NCBI GenBank assembly: GCA_022711435.1
Contig: JAKLFB010000022.1
Location: 33,420-97,419 of the forward strand
Origin: Verrucomicrobiota bacterium
GTDB lineage: Bacteria; Verrucomicrobiota; Verrucomicrobiia; Limisphaerales; UBA1319
DNA length: 64,000 bases
Direction: 5' to 3'
The position numbers were made by a program, and so were the translations under genes. Numbering within the stretch: the stretch's first letter is position 1; the number at the start of each line of letters is the position of its first letter. Under the pieces are notes generated by a model. That model searched no databases, was not told the origin of the DNA, and worked only from the letters and a program-made list of their open reading frames with translations. Of this stretch, positions 15,672-24,519 are shown piece after piece.

Positions 15672-16895
15672 TCAGGCGGGGAGCCACTCGTGGACGGGGA
15701 TGCCCCGCAAATCGAACAAGCGGCGGATGATATCCTCGATGAGGTTGTTGGGACAGGAAGCGCCGGCGGTGATCCCGACGATGGCCGGCCCGGGATGGAG
15801 CCAGTGGCGGGACTCGATCTCCTGTTTGCGGTGCAGGTCAAAATGCAGGATCCGATCGCTGGAGACGAGCATGGAGGCGTTCTTGACGAAGAAAGTGGGG
15901 AGGCGGGACATGCCCATCTCGGCGAGATGGGAGGTGTTGGAGGAGTTATAACCGCCGATGACCAGGAGGAGGTCGAGGGGATCGGCCAGGAGCTTCTGGA
16001 GCGCGTCCTGGCGCTCCTGGGTGGCGCCGCAGATGGTGTCGAAGGAGCGGAAGTGGCGGTCGAGATCGGCCTCGCCGAACCGCGCGATCATGGCCTGGCG
16101 GAGGCGGCGCTGGACCTCCTCGGTCTCGTTGCGGAGCATGGTCGTCTGGTTGGCGACGCCGATGGCCTCGAGGTGGATGTCCGGGTCGAAGCCGGGCGAA
16201 TAGGCGCCGCGGAACTTGTCGAGGAAGGCCTGGCGGTCACCGCCGTGGAGGATGTAATGGCAGACGGCATCGGTTTCATCGAGGGTAAAGACCACGAGGT
16301 AATGGCCGCTGCCGCCGGCCGTGGCGCGCGAGCTGGTGGCCTTGGTTTCCTCATGCCAGGACTTGCCGTGGATGATGCTGGTGTAGGAGTGATCGGCGTA
16401 ATGGCGGACGCGTTTCCAGACGCTCATGACGTCCCTGCATGTGGTGTCGACAAATCGGCAGCCGCGGTTCTCGAGGGCATGGAGGACCTCGATCTCGGCC
16501 CCGAAAGCGGGGATGATGACGATGTCCTGCTCGCGCAGGTCGGCCAGGTCGGCGTCCTTCTCCTTGCCGGAGAGGAAGCGGATGCCCATGGCGCGGATCT
16601 GGTCGTTGACCTCGGGGTTGTGGATGATCTCGCCGAGGATATAGATGGGCTGATCGGGGAAGGCCTTGCGGGCGGCATACGCGAGGTCGATGGCGCGCTC
16701 GACGCCGTAGCAGAAGCCGAATTCCTTGGCGAGCTTGACCTGGAGGCCGCGGGCGTGGAGGACGTGGCCCCGAGCCCGGATCCGGTCGACCAGCTCGCTC
16801 CGGTAATGCGAGAGCACCTGGGCCTGGACCGCGGCCATCACATCCGGCCGCCGGAGGTTGAACTTGCGGTGGGCGATGCTCGAGACCTTCGACAT
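15672..16895 (-). CDS. ispH: 4-Hydroxy-3-methylbut-2-enyl diphosphate reductase IspH (long form)
   Basis: IspH carries out the last step of the MEP isoprenoid pathway, reducing HMBPP to IPP and DMAPP with a [4Fe-4S] cluster. From the ATG at 16895 the protein is 407 residues, about 90 longer than the enterobacterial enzyme and like the cyanobacterial/plant type. The three cluster cysteines sit in FGFCYGVERA, TTCRDV and GASCPNNL, and the HNPEVN and GGYNSSNT motifs are present. It lies 13 bases downstream of comM on the same strand and is followed by the dGTPase-like gene. Confidence 0.95.
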   Translation of the reverse strand: MSKVSSIAHRKFNLRRPDVMAAVQAQVLSHYRSELVDRIRARGHVLHARGLQVKLAKEFGFCYGVERAIDLAYAARKAFPDQPIYILGEIIHNPEVNDQIRAMGIRFLSGKEKDADLADLREQDIVIIPAFGAEIEVLHALENRGCRFVDTTCRDVMSVWKRVRHYADHSYTSIIHGKSWHEETKATSSRATAGGSGHYLVVFTLDETDAVCHYILHGGDRQAFLDKFRGAYSPGFDPDIHLEAIGVANQTTMLRNETEEVQRRLRQAMIARFGEADLDRHFRSFDTICGATQERQDALQKLLADPLDLLLVIGGYNSSNTSHLAEMGMSRLPTFFVKNASMLVSSDRILHFDLHRKQEIESRHWLHPGPAIVGITAGASCPNNLIEDIIRRLFDLRGIPVHEWLPA

Positions 16896-16908
16896 GCACC
16901 CTATCCTA

Positions 16909-18435
16909 TCAGCTCCAGTAGGTCCGGTCCAGGGAACGGTATTGGACGGCCTCGAGAAGGTGGTCGGCCCGGATGGATTCGCTTCCGGCGAGGTCGGCGA
17001 TGGTGCGGGCCACTTTGAGGATGCGGTCATAGGCTCGAGCGCTCAGGCCGGTGTCGGCGAGGGCAGCCTTGAGGAGATCGAGCAGGGGCGAGTCGAGGTG
17101 GCAGCAGGCCTTGAGATCGCGGGGGCCCATGCGGGCGTTGCAGGTCACGCGAGGGCGATGGGCGAAGCGCTGGCGCTGCGCGAGGCGGGCCGCCACGACG
17201 CGCGACCGGATATCGTCGGAGCCCTCTCCGGCGCGCGACGACGAGATCTCGCGGAACGGGACGGGGGGGACCTCGATGTGAAGGTCGATGCGATCGAGGA
17301 GCGGGCCGGAGATCCGGCCCAGGTAGTTCTGGATCTCCCGGGGCGAGCTGCGGGATTCGTGGGGCATCTTGCCGTCGGGAGTGGGATTCATGGCGGCCAC
17401 GAGCATGAACTGGGAGGGGAAGGTCATCGAGCCGGCCGCGCGGGAGATGGTGACGGTGCCTTCCTCGAGCGGCTGCCGGAGCGTCTCGAGGACGTTGCGC
17501 TTGAACTCGGGCAGCTCGTCGAGGAAGAGCACGCCGTTGTGGGCGAGGGAGATCTCGCCGGGGGTGGGATTGATATTGCCGCCGAGGAGGCCGGCGTCGC
17601 TCACGGTATGGTGGGGGGCGCGGAAGGGTCGTCGAGTCACCAGGGCCTGGCCCGCCGACAGGAGGCCGACGATGCTGTGGACCTTGCTGGTCTCGAGGGC
17701 CTCCTCGAGGGAGAGCGGCGGCAGGATCGTCCGCAGCCGCTTGGCCAGCATCGATTTGCCGGCGCCCGGAGGGCCGATCAGCAGGATGTTGTGCCCGCCC
17801 GCGGCCGCCACCTCGAGGGCGCGCTTCACCGATTCCTGGCCTTTGACATCGGCGAAATCGAGGTCGTCCTCGGCCGGCCGATCGAACAGCTCAGCCAGGT
17901 CGACCTGGAACGGCGGGATGGCCAGCTCTCCTTCGAGGAATGCCACCGCCTCGCGCAGGTTGCGGACGGGGTAGGTCTTGAGGCCGTCGACGACCGCTGC
18001 CTCGGCAGCGTTTTCGGAAGGCACGAGGATGCCCGTCTTGCCATCGGCGCGGGCCCGCAGAGCGATCGGCAGGACGCCCTTGACGGTGCGGACGGCGCCG
18101 TTGAGGGCGAGCTCGCCCACGCAGACGTGGCGGTCGAGCCGCGATATGTCGAGCTGGTCGGCGGCTGCCAGCATGCCCACGGCGATCGGCAGATCGAAGC
18201 TGGGCCCCTCCTTCTTCACGTGGGCAGGCGCCAGGTTGATCGTCGTTCGGCCAAGGGGGAAATTGAACCCCGAGTTCAGCAAAGCGGTGATCACCCGGTC
18301 GCGCGCCTCGCGAACCGCGGCGTCCGGCAGCCCCACAATGACAATCACCGTGTCGCCCCAGCCGGCATTGACCTCGACCTCGACCGGATAGGCGTCGATC
18401 CCGATGACCGCAGCGGAGTGGACTTTGGCGAGCAT
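16909..18435 (-). CDS. comM: YifB/ComM family Mg-chelatase-like AAA+ ATPase
   Basis: From the ATG at 18435 the protein is 508 residues, the normal length. The N-terminal Lon-protease-like domain (MLAKVHSAAVIGIDAYPVEVE, PDAAVREARDRV, HVKKEGPSFDLP) is followed by an AAA+ domain with Walker A GPPGAGKS, Walker B GVLFLDELPEF and a C-terminal lid. ComM is a hexameric helicase that drives branch migration during uptake and integration of foreign DNA, so this supports natural transformation or recombination. The 65 codons upstream of this Met in the frame have no family similarity. Confidence 0.95.
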   Translation of the reverse strand: MLAKVHSAAVIGIDAYPVEVEVNAGWGDTVIVIVGLPDAAVREARDRVITALLNSGFNFPLGRTTINLAPAHVKKEGPSFDLPIAVGMLAAADQLDISRLDRHVCVGELALNGAVRTVKGVLPIALRARADGKTGILVPSENAAEAAVVDGLKTYPVRNLREAVAFLEGELAIPPFQVDLAELFDRPAEDDLDFADVKGQESVKRALEVAAAGGHNILLIGPPGAGKSMLAKRLRTILPPLSLEEALETSKVHSIVGLLSAGQALVTRRPFRAPHHTVSDAGLLGGNINPTPGEISLAHNGVLFLDELPEFKRNVLETLRQPLEEGTVTISRAAGSMTFPSQFMLVAAMNPTPDGKMPHESRSSPREIQNYLGRISGPLLDRIDLHIEVPPVPFREISSSRAGEGSDDIRSRVVAARLAQRQRFAHRPRVTCNARMGPRDLKACCHLDSPLLDLLKAALADTGLSARAYDRILKVARTIADLAGSESIRADHLLEAVQYRSLDRTYWS

Positions 18436-18559
18436 GAATCTGTTGAATAGCAAGAGCGTCATAATACGCAACCATGAAATGCTATTCCCGCGGAGGCAGT
18501 TGGATGGATTGTCTGATTCCGGCAGCCGTCGGAAGGATGATCTTGGCGGCGCCCGCGCG

Positions 18560-19138
18560 TCAACGGGCCGGATGCCAGCGGCGCAAGGCTTCGAGGACGC
18601 GTTCCAGGGGGAGGCCGACAACATTGGCAAAGGATCCTTCGATCGAGTCCACGATCAGGTCGCCCTGCTCCTGGATGGCATAGGCGCCGGCCTTGTCGAG
18701 AGGATCGATCCGCTCGAGATAATCGCGGATTTGAGCGGGCGTGAGGGGGCGGAAATGGACGCGGGTGACGTCGGCGAAGCAGGCTTCGCGTTTTGACTCG
18801 AGGTGAATCATGCAGACGCCCGTGATGACGAGGTGGGATTTGCCGGCGAGCTGGGCGAGCATCGATGCGGCTTCGGCGATCGAGCCGGGCTTGCCGAGAA
18901 TGGTGCGGTCCAGGCTGACGACCGTGTCGGCGCCAAGGACCAGGCAGTGGGGATGCCGGAGGGCGACCGAGATGGCTTTGCGCCGGGCGTTATAGCGGGC
19001 GGATTCGGAGGGGCTGAAGTGATCCGGATGCGTCTCGGGGACCTTGGCGATCACGATCCGGAACTCCAATCCGGCCTCGCGCAAGAGCGCGGCGCGCCGG
19101 GGTGAGGCGGAGGCAAGAATCAGAGGCGGATGGTGCAT
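18560..19138 (-). CDS. maf: Maf-like nucleotide pyrophosphatase
   Basis: The 192-residue protein has the Maf opening LILASASPRRAALLREAG, the central GADTVV motif and DKAGAYAIQEQGDLIVDSIEGSFANVVGLPL read in parts near the C-terminus. Maf proteins hydrolyse non-canonical or modified NTPs such as dTTP/UTP or m7GTP to monophosphates, cleaning the nucleotide pool, and some affect septum formation. Length is normal. The 245-bp gap to the divergent TatD gene holds a GGGGG-CAA-CCCCC type hairpin near 19336 but no gene. Confidence 0.95.
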   Translation of the reverse strand: MHHPPLILASASPRRAALLREAGLEFRIVIAKVPETHPDHFSPSESARYNARRKAISVALRHPHCLVLGADTVVSLDRTILGKPGSIAEAASMLAQLAGKSHLVITGVCMIHLESKREACFADVTRVHFRPLTPAQIRDYLERIDPLDKAGAYAIQEQGDLIVDSIEGSFANVVGLPLERVLEALRRWHPAR

Positions 19139-19383
19139 AAGGGTGTGGATGGGCGGTCAGGGAGAGCGCCTGCGGGCTGCAGGCGACTCCGTGGTGCGGC
19201 GCGGGATCCGAGCTGGAACGCTGATTGCGGCATTGATTGGGCCGTTGGCGGCGGCAGTCGATGAGTTTACTGACAATGCCTGCTGGCTGCAAGCGCCGTC
19301 GTCGGGCAGGATTGGCGGGAAGGTATGCCGCATCCGGGGGCAACCCCCTTGCCGCATCCTGGGATGGCGGATATGCTGGTCGC

Positions 19384-20184
19384 ATGGTCGAGTTTTGCGA
19401 CACACACGCCCATCTGCATTACCCGGATTTCGAGCCCGATCTGGCCGAGGTCATCCGGCGGGCCGCCGAGGGGGGCGTGACTCGGATCATTGCCGTCGGC
19501 ACCGACCTCGAGAGCAGCCGGCGCGCGATCGAGCTCAGCCAGCGGCACCCGGGGATCGATGCCGCGGTCGGCTGGCATCCGAACGACGCGGTCGACGCGC
19601 CAGCCGACCTCCCGGACAGGCTCCGCGAGCTGGCCCGGCATCCCCGGGTGGTCGCCTTGGGCGAGACCGGTCTGGACTACTTCTGCCGGCCCGCCCGAGA
19701 ACCCGGAGCCGCGGCAGCGGCTCCGGATCGGCGCCGCCAGGCCGAGCTGTTCCGGGCGCACCTCGAGGTGGCCGCGGAGTCCGGCCTGCCCTGCATCGTT
19801 CATCAGCGGGATGCCGCCGAGGACGCGCTGGAGCAATGGCGGCCCTGGGCCGATCGCGTCCCCGCCGTGTTCCACTGTTTCACCGGCGACGAGATGCTCC
19901 TGGGCCGCATTTTGTCCCTGGGCGGTTTCGTGAGCTATACGGGGATCGTCACGTTCCGGAACGCGGCAGCGGTGCGGTCGGCCCTGGCGGCCACGCCGCT
20001 TGACCGGTTGATGCTGGAGACTGACGCCCCCTTTCTTGCGCCGGAACCGCACCGGGGAAAGCGGGCTGAGCCGGCCCATGTCGCGCGGGTGGCGGAGCGG
20101 GCCGCGGAGGTGAAAGGCGTTCCTCTGAAGGCGCTGGCGGAGATCACCTGTGCCAATGCGGCCCGCTTTTTCCGGCGCCATTGA
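19384..20184 (+). CDS. TatD family hydrolase (DNase)
   Basis: From the ATG at 19384 the protein is 266 residues. It begins MVEFCDTHAHLHYPDF with the HxH metal pair, and then carries VALGETGLDYF (bridging Glu), CIVHQRDA, VFHCFTGDEMLL and MLETDAPFLAP, all ligand positions of the TatD amidohydrolase fold. Members are Mg-dependent 3'-5' exonucleases involved in DNA repair and RNA processing. The frame runs 49 codons further upstream but that stretch is intergenic in character. It converges with the AspT-type transporter at 20207. Confidence 0.94.
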   Translation: MVEFCDTHAHLHYPDFEPDLAEVIRRAAEGGVTRIIAVGTDLESSRRAIELSQRHPGIDAAVGWHPNDAVDAPADLPDRLRELARHPRVVALGETGLDYFCRPAREPGAAAAAPDRRRQAELFRAHLEVAAESGLPCIVHQRDAAEDALEQWRPWADRVPAVFHCFTGDEMLLGRILSLGGFVSYTGIVTFRNAAAVRSALAATPLDRLMLETDAPFLAPEPHRGKRAEPAHVARVAERAAEVKGVPLKALAEITCANAARFFRRH

Positions 20185-20206
20185 TGCCGCCGGTCGTGGC
20201 CGGCGG

Positions 20207-21898
20207 TCAGCGGACGAAGAACAGGACCAGGATCTGCGCCGACAGCACGCGAAGCAGCATCGTCAGCGGATAGACCGTGGCGTAGGAGATGGACGGGGCA
20301 TCGGAGTTGTTGAGCGAGTTGGCAAACGCAAGCGCGGGGGGATCGGTCATGCTGCCGGCCAGGAGGCCGCACAAGCTGGTGAAGTTGAGCTGGAGGATCC
20401 AGCGGGCCGCCAGGCCGACGACCAGCAGCGGCAGCAGCGTGATGAGCCCCGCCGCAGCGATCCAATACAGGCCGTCGCCGGCCATCAACGTCGCCAGAAA
20501 CTTGTCTCCGGCCCGCAGGCCCACGCAGGCCAGGAAGAGCGTGATGCCCACTTCCCGGAGCATGAAATTCGCGCTCAAGGGCATGTAATAAATGAGCGGC
20601 CCGATCCGCCCGATCCGGCTCAACACGATGGCGGCCAGAAGCGGGCCGCCGGCCAGCCCGAGCTGGATGGCCGCGGGCATCTGCGGCATCCGCAGCGGCC
20701 AGCTCCCCAGGATCACGCCCAAGGCGATCCCGACGAAGATCGGCATGATCTGGGGATGGTTCAGCTGTTTGGGGGAGTTGCCCAGCTCGCGAGCCACCCG
20801 GTCGATGGCCTCCTCTTCGCCCACCACCAGAACCGTGTCGGCGAACTGAAGGCGGAAGTTGGGCGTGGGTGTGAACTCGATATCGGCGCGGCTGATGCGG
20901 GTGATCGTGACGCCATAAACGCGGTGGAGATCGAGCTCTTCGAGGGTCTTGCCGAGGATCTTCTTCTGAGTCACCACGACGCGGCGTGTTGTCAGGCGGC
21001 TGGGCAGCGCCTTTAGATCCACGCTGGCGGGGGAGCCGATGATGAGCTGAATGTCCGCGATCCGGTCGGGAGGTCCCACCGCCAGCAGGACGTCGCCGGC
21101 GTGAAGGATGGTTTCCGGCGCAGCCACGTCCACCTCCTGTCCCTTGAAGACCCGCGAGATCACGACTCCGGAGCCGGCCAGGCCCGGGATGCGCTTGATG
21201 GGCAGCCCGTTCAAGTTGGGGTTCTCGACACGGATGTTCAGGGTGGTGACCTGCGGCAGTCCCGACTGGAGCTGCCGGGTCAATGCCTCGGCCTCCTCCT
21301 GCGGACGGATGCGGAAGAGGGCGCGGATGATCCCCATGGTCAGGATGATGCCGAGGATTCCGAACGGATAGGCGACCGCGTACCCCAGGCCGGGCAGCTT
21401 GGCCATTTCATCGGCGACGGCAGGATCGAGCGGAAGGTTCTTGAGGGCCTGCTGGGCGGCGCCCAGCGCCGGCGTGTTCGTGGTGCCGCCCGCGAACAGG
21501 CCGACCGCCACCCGCATGTCGATCCGTCCCAGCCAAACGACCGCCAGCGTCACCAGCACGCCCAGCAACACCACCGCCGTGGCCATCAGGTTCAGCGGCA
21601 GCCCCTGCCGCCTCAGGGAAGCGAAAAAACCCGGCCCCACCTGCATGCCGATCGTGTAGACAAACAGGATCAGGCCGAACTCGCGCACGAACTCCATCAC
21701 GTGGGCATCGAGGCGCACTCCGAAATGCCCGAACAGCAGACCCGCAAACAGGACTCCCGCCACCCCAAGGCCAATGCCCCGGATCCGCAGGCTGCCCAGA
21801 AACACCCCCGCCGCCGCCACCAGGCTCAGGATCAGCAGGGTGTGCGCAATGGAAACGGCCGGATCCGATCCCGCGACCAGTTCGGCGAGCCAGCTCAT
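20207..21898 (-). CDS. AspT/YidE-type transporter with two RCK_C domains
   Basis: The 563-residue protein has the symmetrical layout of the AspT:alanine antiporter/YidE-YbjL group. An N-terminal half of about five to six helices is followed by two cytosolic TrkA-C-like domains (about 205-280, NLNGLPIKRIPGLAGSGVVIS, and 300-375, VVVTQKKILGKTLEELDL), and then a second membrane half. A conserved FAGGTTNTPALGAAQ stretch lies at the end of the first half and GLLAGSMTDPPALAF in the second. It probably exchanges a small anion, but the substrate in this branch is not known. Confidence 0.9.
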   Translation of the reverse strand: MSWLAELVAGSDPAVSIAHTLLILSLVAAAGVFLGSLRIRGIGLGVAGVLFAGLLFGHFGVRLDAHVMEFVREFGLILFVYTIGMQVGPGFFASLRRQGLPLNLMATAVVLLGVLVTLAVVWLGRIDMRVAVGLFAGGTTNTPALGAAQQALKNLPLDPAVADEMAKLPGLGYAVAYPFGILGIILTMGIIRALFRIRPQEEAEALTRQLQSGLPQVTTLNIRVENPNLNGLPIKRIPGLAGSGVVISRVFKGQEVDVAAPETILHAGDVLLAVGPPDRIADIQLIIGSPASVDLKALPSRLTTRRVVVTQKKILGKTLEELDLHRVYGVTITRISRADIEFTPTPNFRLQFADTVLVVGEEEAIDRVARELGNSPKQLNHPQIMPIFVGIALGVILGSWPLRMPQMPAAIQLGLAGGPLLAAIVLSRIGRIGPLIYYMPLSANFMLREVGITLFLACVGLRAGDKFLATLMAGDGLYWIAAAGLITLLPLLVVGLAARWILQLNFTSLCGLLAGSMTDPPALAFANSLNNSDAPSISYATVYPLTMLLRVLSAQILVLFFVR

Positions 21899-22009
21899 GC
21901 CGGGGCCCTTCCGCCCGCCCGGGATGGCCTGCGCGAAGAACGGGCTCGGAATGCGGCCGCCGATCGGCGGGCCCGGAGCCGCCCTGCAGGCGCCAGCCCC
22001 GAAGCGCGC

Positions 22010-23872
22010 TCAGGTGGATGGAGGGGATGCAAGCTCTTTGCGCCGGGCATCCAGCCAGGCGCGTTCGGAGGCGAAAAGGTATTCCGGATCGATGAGGGCC
22101 AGCGCCTCGCGCGCCAGATCGGGCCGGTCCCGCAGCAGGTGCAGCTCGAACCAGATCAAATGGTACGTCGCCGTCTCCTGGGGCACGAGCATGGACGCAT
22201 CCACCGTCCTGAGCAGCTCTTCGGCCTCATCCAGCCGCTTGTTGTGCACCAGAGCCAGGCTGTGCAGCAGCCGGAACGAGGCCGAGTAGGGGGAGGCGGT
22301 CAGCGCGCGCATGGTGAGGGCGATCGCTTCCTGGGCGCGCTCGCGCTGGGCCAGCAAGGCGCCCGCGTAGTTGGCCTGGGCCAGCGTGTTGGTCGAATCG
22401 AGCTGATACCAGTTTTCGGCCCCCAGCCGCAGCAGCTGGTCGTCCTTGAGATCGTCGGATATCTTCACCAGCGACCGCCAGTAGGCGATGTTGGTGCTGT
22501 TTCGATCGACGGATTTCATCAGGATGTCCCGGCCGATGTCGGGGAAGCCCAGGCGCGCGACATTGGTGGCGATCATGATCTCGATCCCGCTGCGCTTGTA
22601 GTTGAACTCGGCGGCCTTACGAAAGGCGCTTTCGGCGCTGAGCCGTCGATCCTTGCCCAGCGCAGCGCGGCCTTCGATGTAGAAGCTGAAGCCGTTGAGG
22701 GTGTCCATGACGCGCGGCTCGCGCCGGACCTGGAGCGCCATTGTGGCCAGCTTGTCCCACTGCTGGGTCCGAACCAGAAGCTCCCCATAGACGATCCACG
22801 TCCCCTCGAACTGGCGAAACTCGGACAGATAGCGCTCGATGATATCCCGGGCTGTCTCGCGCAGATCCACCGCCAGATAGGCTCGGACAAGGGCGACCAG
22901 ATCCCGGCTGGTCACGGGGGGGCGCGGATAGGCTTGGGCCAGCCGGATCGCCTCGGATTTCCGTCCAGCCAGGTTCAGAAGCATCCAGTAATTGGCATGA
23001 TCCGAAGGGGTGTCTTCGTTGAGATCGACCAGCTTCTGGAGCGCCTTTTCGTACTCCTGCAAATCTCTCATCCGCAAGGCGACTACGACCTGAAGCCGGG
23101 TGGACAGCTTCTCCAGCTCGGGATTCGTCTGAACCGCCTCGAGCCGCTGCCGGCCTTCGCCCATTGTCTCTGGAGGACCCCACCCGACCATGAAGGCGCC
23201 CTCGTAGAGCGCCATGTCGGGTCGGTCCTGGAGCCGCTCGCGGCAATGCTGCCAGCGGTGATAATATTGCTCGATCTGATCGGCATTGAACAGGGCGCGA
23301 AGCTGGGCGGCCTCCAGATCCGGGGTCAGATCGTTCTGGATCGGATCCAGCATGCGGATGATGACCTCATTGAGGCGGAAATGCTCGAGAACACCGACCG
23401 ACATCAGCAAGTCCTGACGGTTGGTTGAGGTCAGATAGAGTAACCATGCGGAGGCCATCTGGGCCATCTCGCCGTGCCGGCGCACGTCGTTGCTCAGTTT
23501 CAGGCTGCGCAGGAGGCCGCGGGCATGCTCCGGATCGCCGCGGTTGTTGGCCAGCGCGGCGCGATACGATTGGATGGCTTCATCGGAAAGCCCTGCGTTA
23601 TAGGCTTTCTCAGCGGCGCGCCGGAGCGACCATGCCTGGCCCAGATCGAGCAGGCTGACTTTGATGACCGGCGTAAAGTCAGGCGGGGAGGTCTGCCAGA
23701 CCTTGGGCAGCGAGATCGCCACCACGCCGATCATCGCAAGGCATAATAGAAAAAACAGCCGGAACCACGTCTTGTACAACAACAACCGCAAAAGCGGGTA
23801 GTGGCTCACCTTCTTTGCCAGGCGCCGCTTGCTCCAGTGACGTCCATGCCTTCGGGCGGTCGACGAATTCAT
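22010..23872 (-). CDS. Membrane-anchored TPR protein of unknown function
   Basis: The 620-residue protein has a very basic N-terminus (about 1-25), one transmembrane helix at about 37-55 (FRLFFLLCLAMIGVVAISL), then a long all-helical region that reads as degenerate tetratricopeptide repeats, for example AEKAYNAGLSDEAIQSYRAAL and RLLHSLALVHNKRLDEAEELL. The topology would place the repeats outside the cytoplasm, arranged as a scaffold for protein contacts. No catalytic motif is visible. It is transcribed divergently from rpsO across a 163-bp gap. Confidence 0.8.
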   Translation of the reverse strand: MNSSTARRHGRHWSKRRLAKKVSHYPLLRLLLYKTWFRLFFLLCLAMIGVVAISLPKVWQTSPPDFTPVIKVSLLDLGQAWSLRRAAEKAYNAGLSDEAIQSYRAALANNRGDPEHARGLLRSLKLSNDVRRHGEMAQMASAWLLYLTSTNRQDLLMSVGVLEHFRLNEVIIRMLDPIQNDLTPDLEAAQLRALFNADQIEQYYHRWQHCRERLQDRPDMALYEGAFMVGWGPPETMGEGRQRLEAVQTNPELEKLSTRLQVVVALRMRDLQEYEKALQKLVDLNEDTPSDHANYWMLLNLAGRKSEAIRLAQAYPRPPVTSRDLVALVRAYLAVDLRETARDIIERYLSEFRQFEGTWIVYGELLVRTQQWDKLATMALQVRREPRVMDTLNGFSFYIEGRAALGKDRRLSAESAFRKAAEFNYKRSGIEIMIATNVARLGFPDIGRDILMKSVDRNSTNIAYWRSLVKISDDLKDDQLLRLGAENWYQLDSTNTLAQANYAGALLAQRERAQEAIALTMRALTASPYSASFRLLHSLALVHNKRLDEAEELLRTVDASMLVPQETATYHLIWFELHLLRDRPDLAREALALIDPEYLFASERAWLDARRKELASPPST

Positions 23873-23970
23873 CCAAGGCCACTCTGGCCAAATTACATTG
23901 ACATAACAAGCCAGAAAATGGGCGGGAGGGCGCGAGGCGAATTTTTGGGGCCGGGCGATTCGGAAAGTGC

Positions 23971-24000
23971 TTTACAGCGGAGAGCGATCCAACCTATATT
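23971..24000 (+). promoter_or_regulatory. Predicted sigma-70 promoter of rpsO-pnp
   Basis: TTTACA (23971-23976) and TATATT (23995-24000) are 18 bases apart, close to the housekeeping consensus. They would place the start of transcription about 28 bases upstream of the rpsO ATG. Confidence 0.55.
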
Positions 24001-24035
24001 GAGCGGTCGTTTATCGAAGATTGGCCGGTGGTATT

Positions 24036-24299
24036 ATGGAAGCAAACCTTAAAGCGAAGAGCATTGCTGATTACCGCATCCATGAGCGGGACACGGGTTC
24101 GGCTGACGTCCAGATCGCCCTCCTGACCCAGAGGATCAACCGTTTGACGGAGCATTTGCAGCAGAACCAGAAGGATCACGGATCCCGGCGGGGATTGATT
24201 GTTATGGTCGGCAAGCGGCGCCGGTTGCTGGATTATTTGAACCGGACGAATCATGACCGTTATGTCGCGATCACCAAGCGGCTTAAATTGCGCAAATAG
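24036..24299 (+). CDS. rpsO: Small ribosomal subunit protein uS15 (S15)
   Basis: S15 binds the central domain of 16S rRNA early in 30S assembly. From the ATG at 24036 the protein is 87 residues, the family's standard length, with HERDTGSADVQIALLTQRINRLTEHL, KDHGSRRGLIVMVGKRRRLLDYL and a final KRLKLRK read in parts. A GGTGG lies 5 to 9 bases upstream of this ATG. An upstream in-frame Met (24021) would add five residues not found in the family. It is followed by pnp, the widely conserved rpsO-pnp order. Confidence 0.97.
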   Translation: MEANLKAKSIADYRIHERDTGSADVQIALLTQRINRLTEHLQQNQKDHGSRRGLIVMVGKRRRLLDYLNRTNHDRYVAITKRLKLRK

Positions 24300-24519
24300 C
24301 TATTTCAGAAACCCCCATCTTGGGCGGCGGGATCATCCCCGCGCCGAAGGTGGATCTCCGGTCTGGTCCGGGCTCCGTTGAGCCCGAGGGCGAGCCTGGA
24401 AAGGCGCCCGCCCCAGCCGGAACACCACAACCAACCACCATCTCCCTCAGCCTGGGGTAATTTCATTCAGAGCCGGCGCGCCGGGGCTGACTGAAGTTCC
24501 TCCGGGCAAGGCGGGAGCA
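24300..24519 (+). promoter_or_regulatory. rpsO-pnp intergenic leader with hairpins
   Basis: The 220-base gap has no gene. It holds a perfect 6-bp hairpin with a CGTT loop (GGGCTCCGTTGAGCCC, 24370-24385) and a 12-bp palindrome CCGGCGCGCCGG (24473-24484) about 35 bases upstream of pnp. In E. coli the pnp leader hairpin is the target of PNPase autoregulation. A similar role here is only inferred from position. Confidence 0.4.

Noticed and set aside
23893..23930. TTGACA upstream of rpsO as the main promoter
   Set aside because: No -10-like sequence occurs at the right spacing; the TTTACA/TATATT pair nearer the gene is better.
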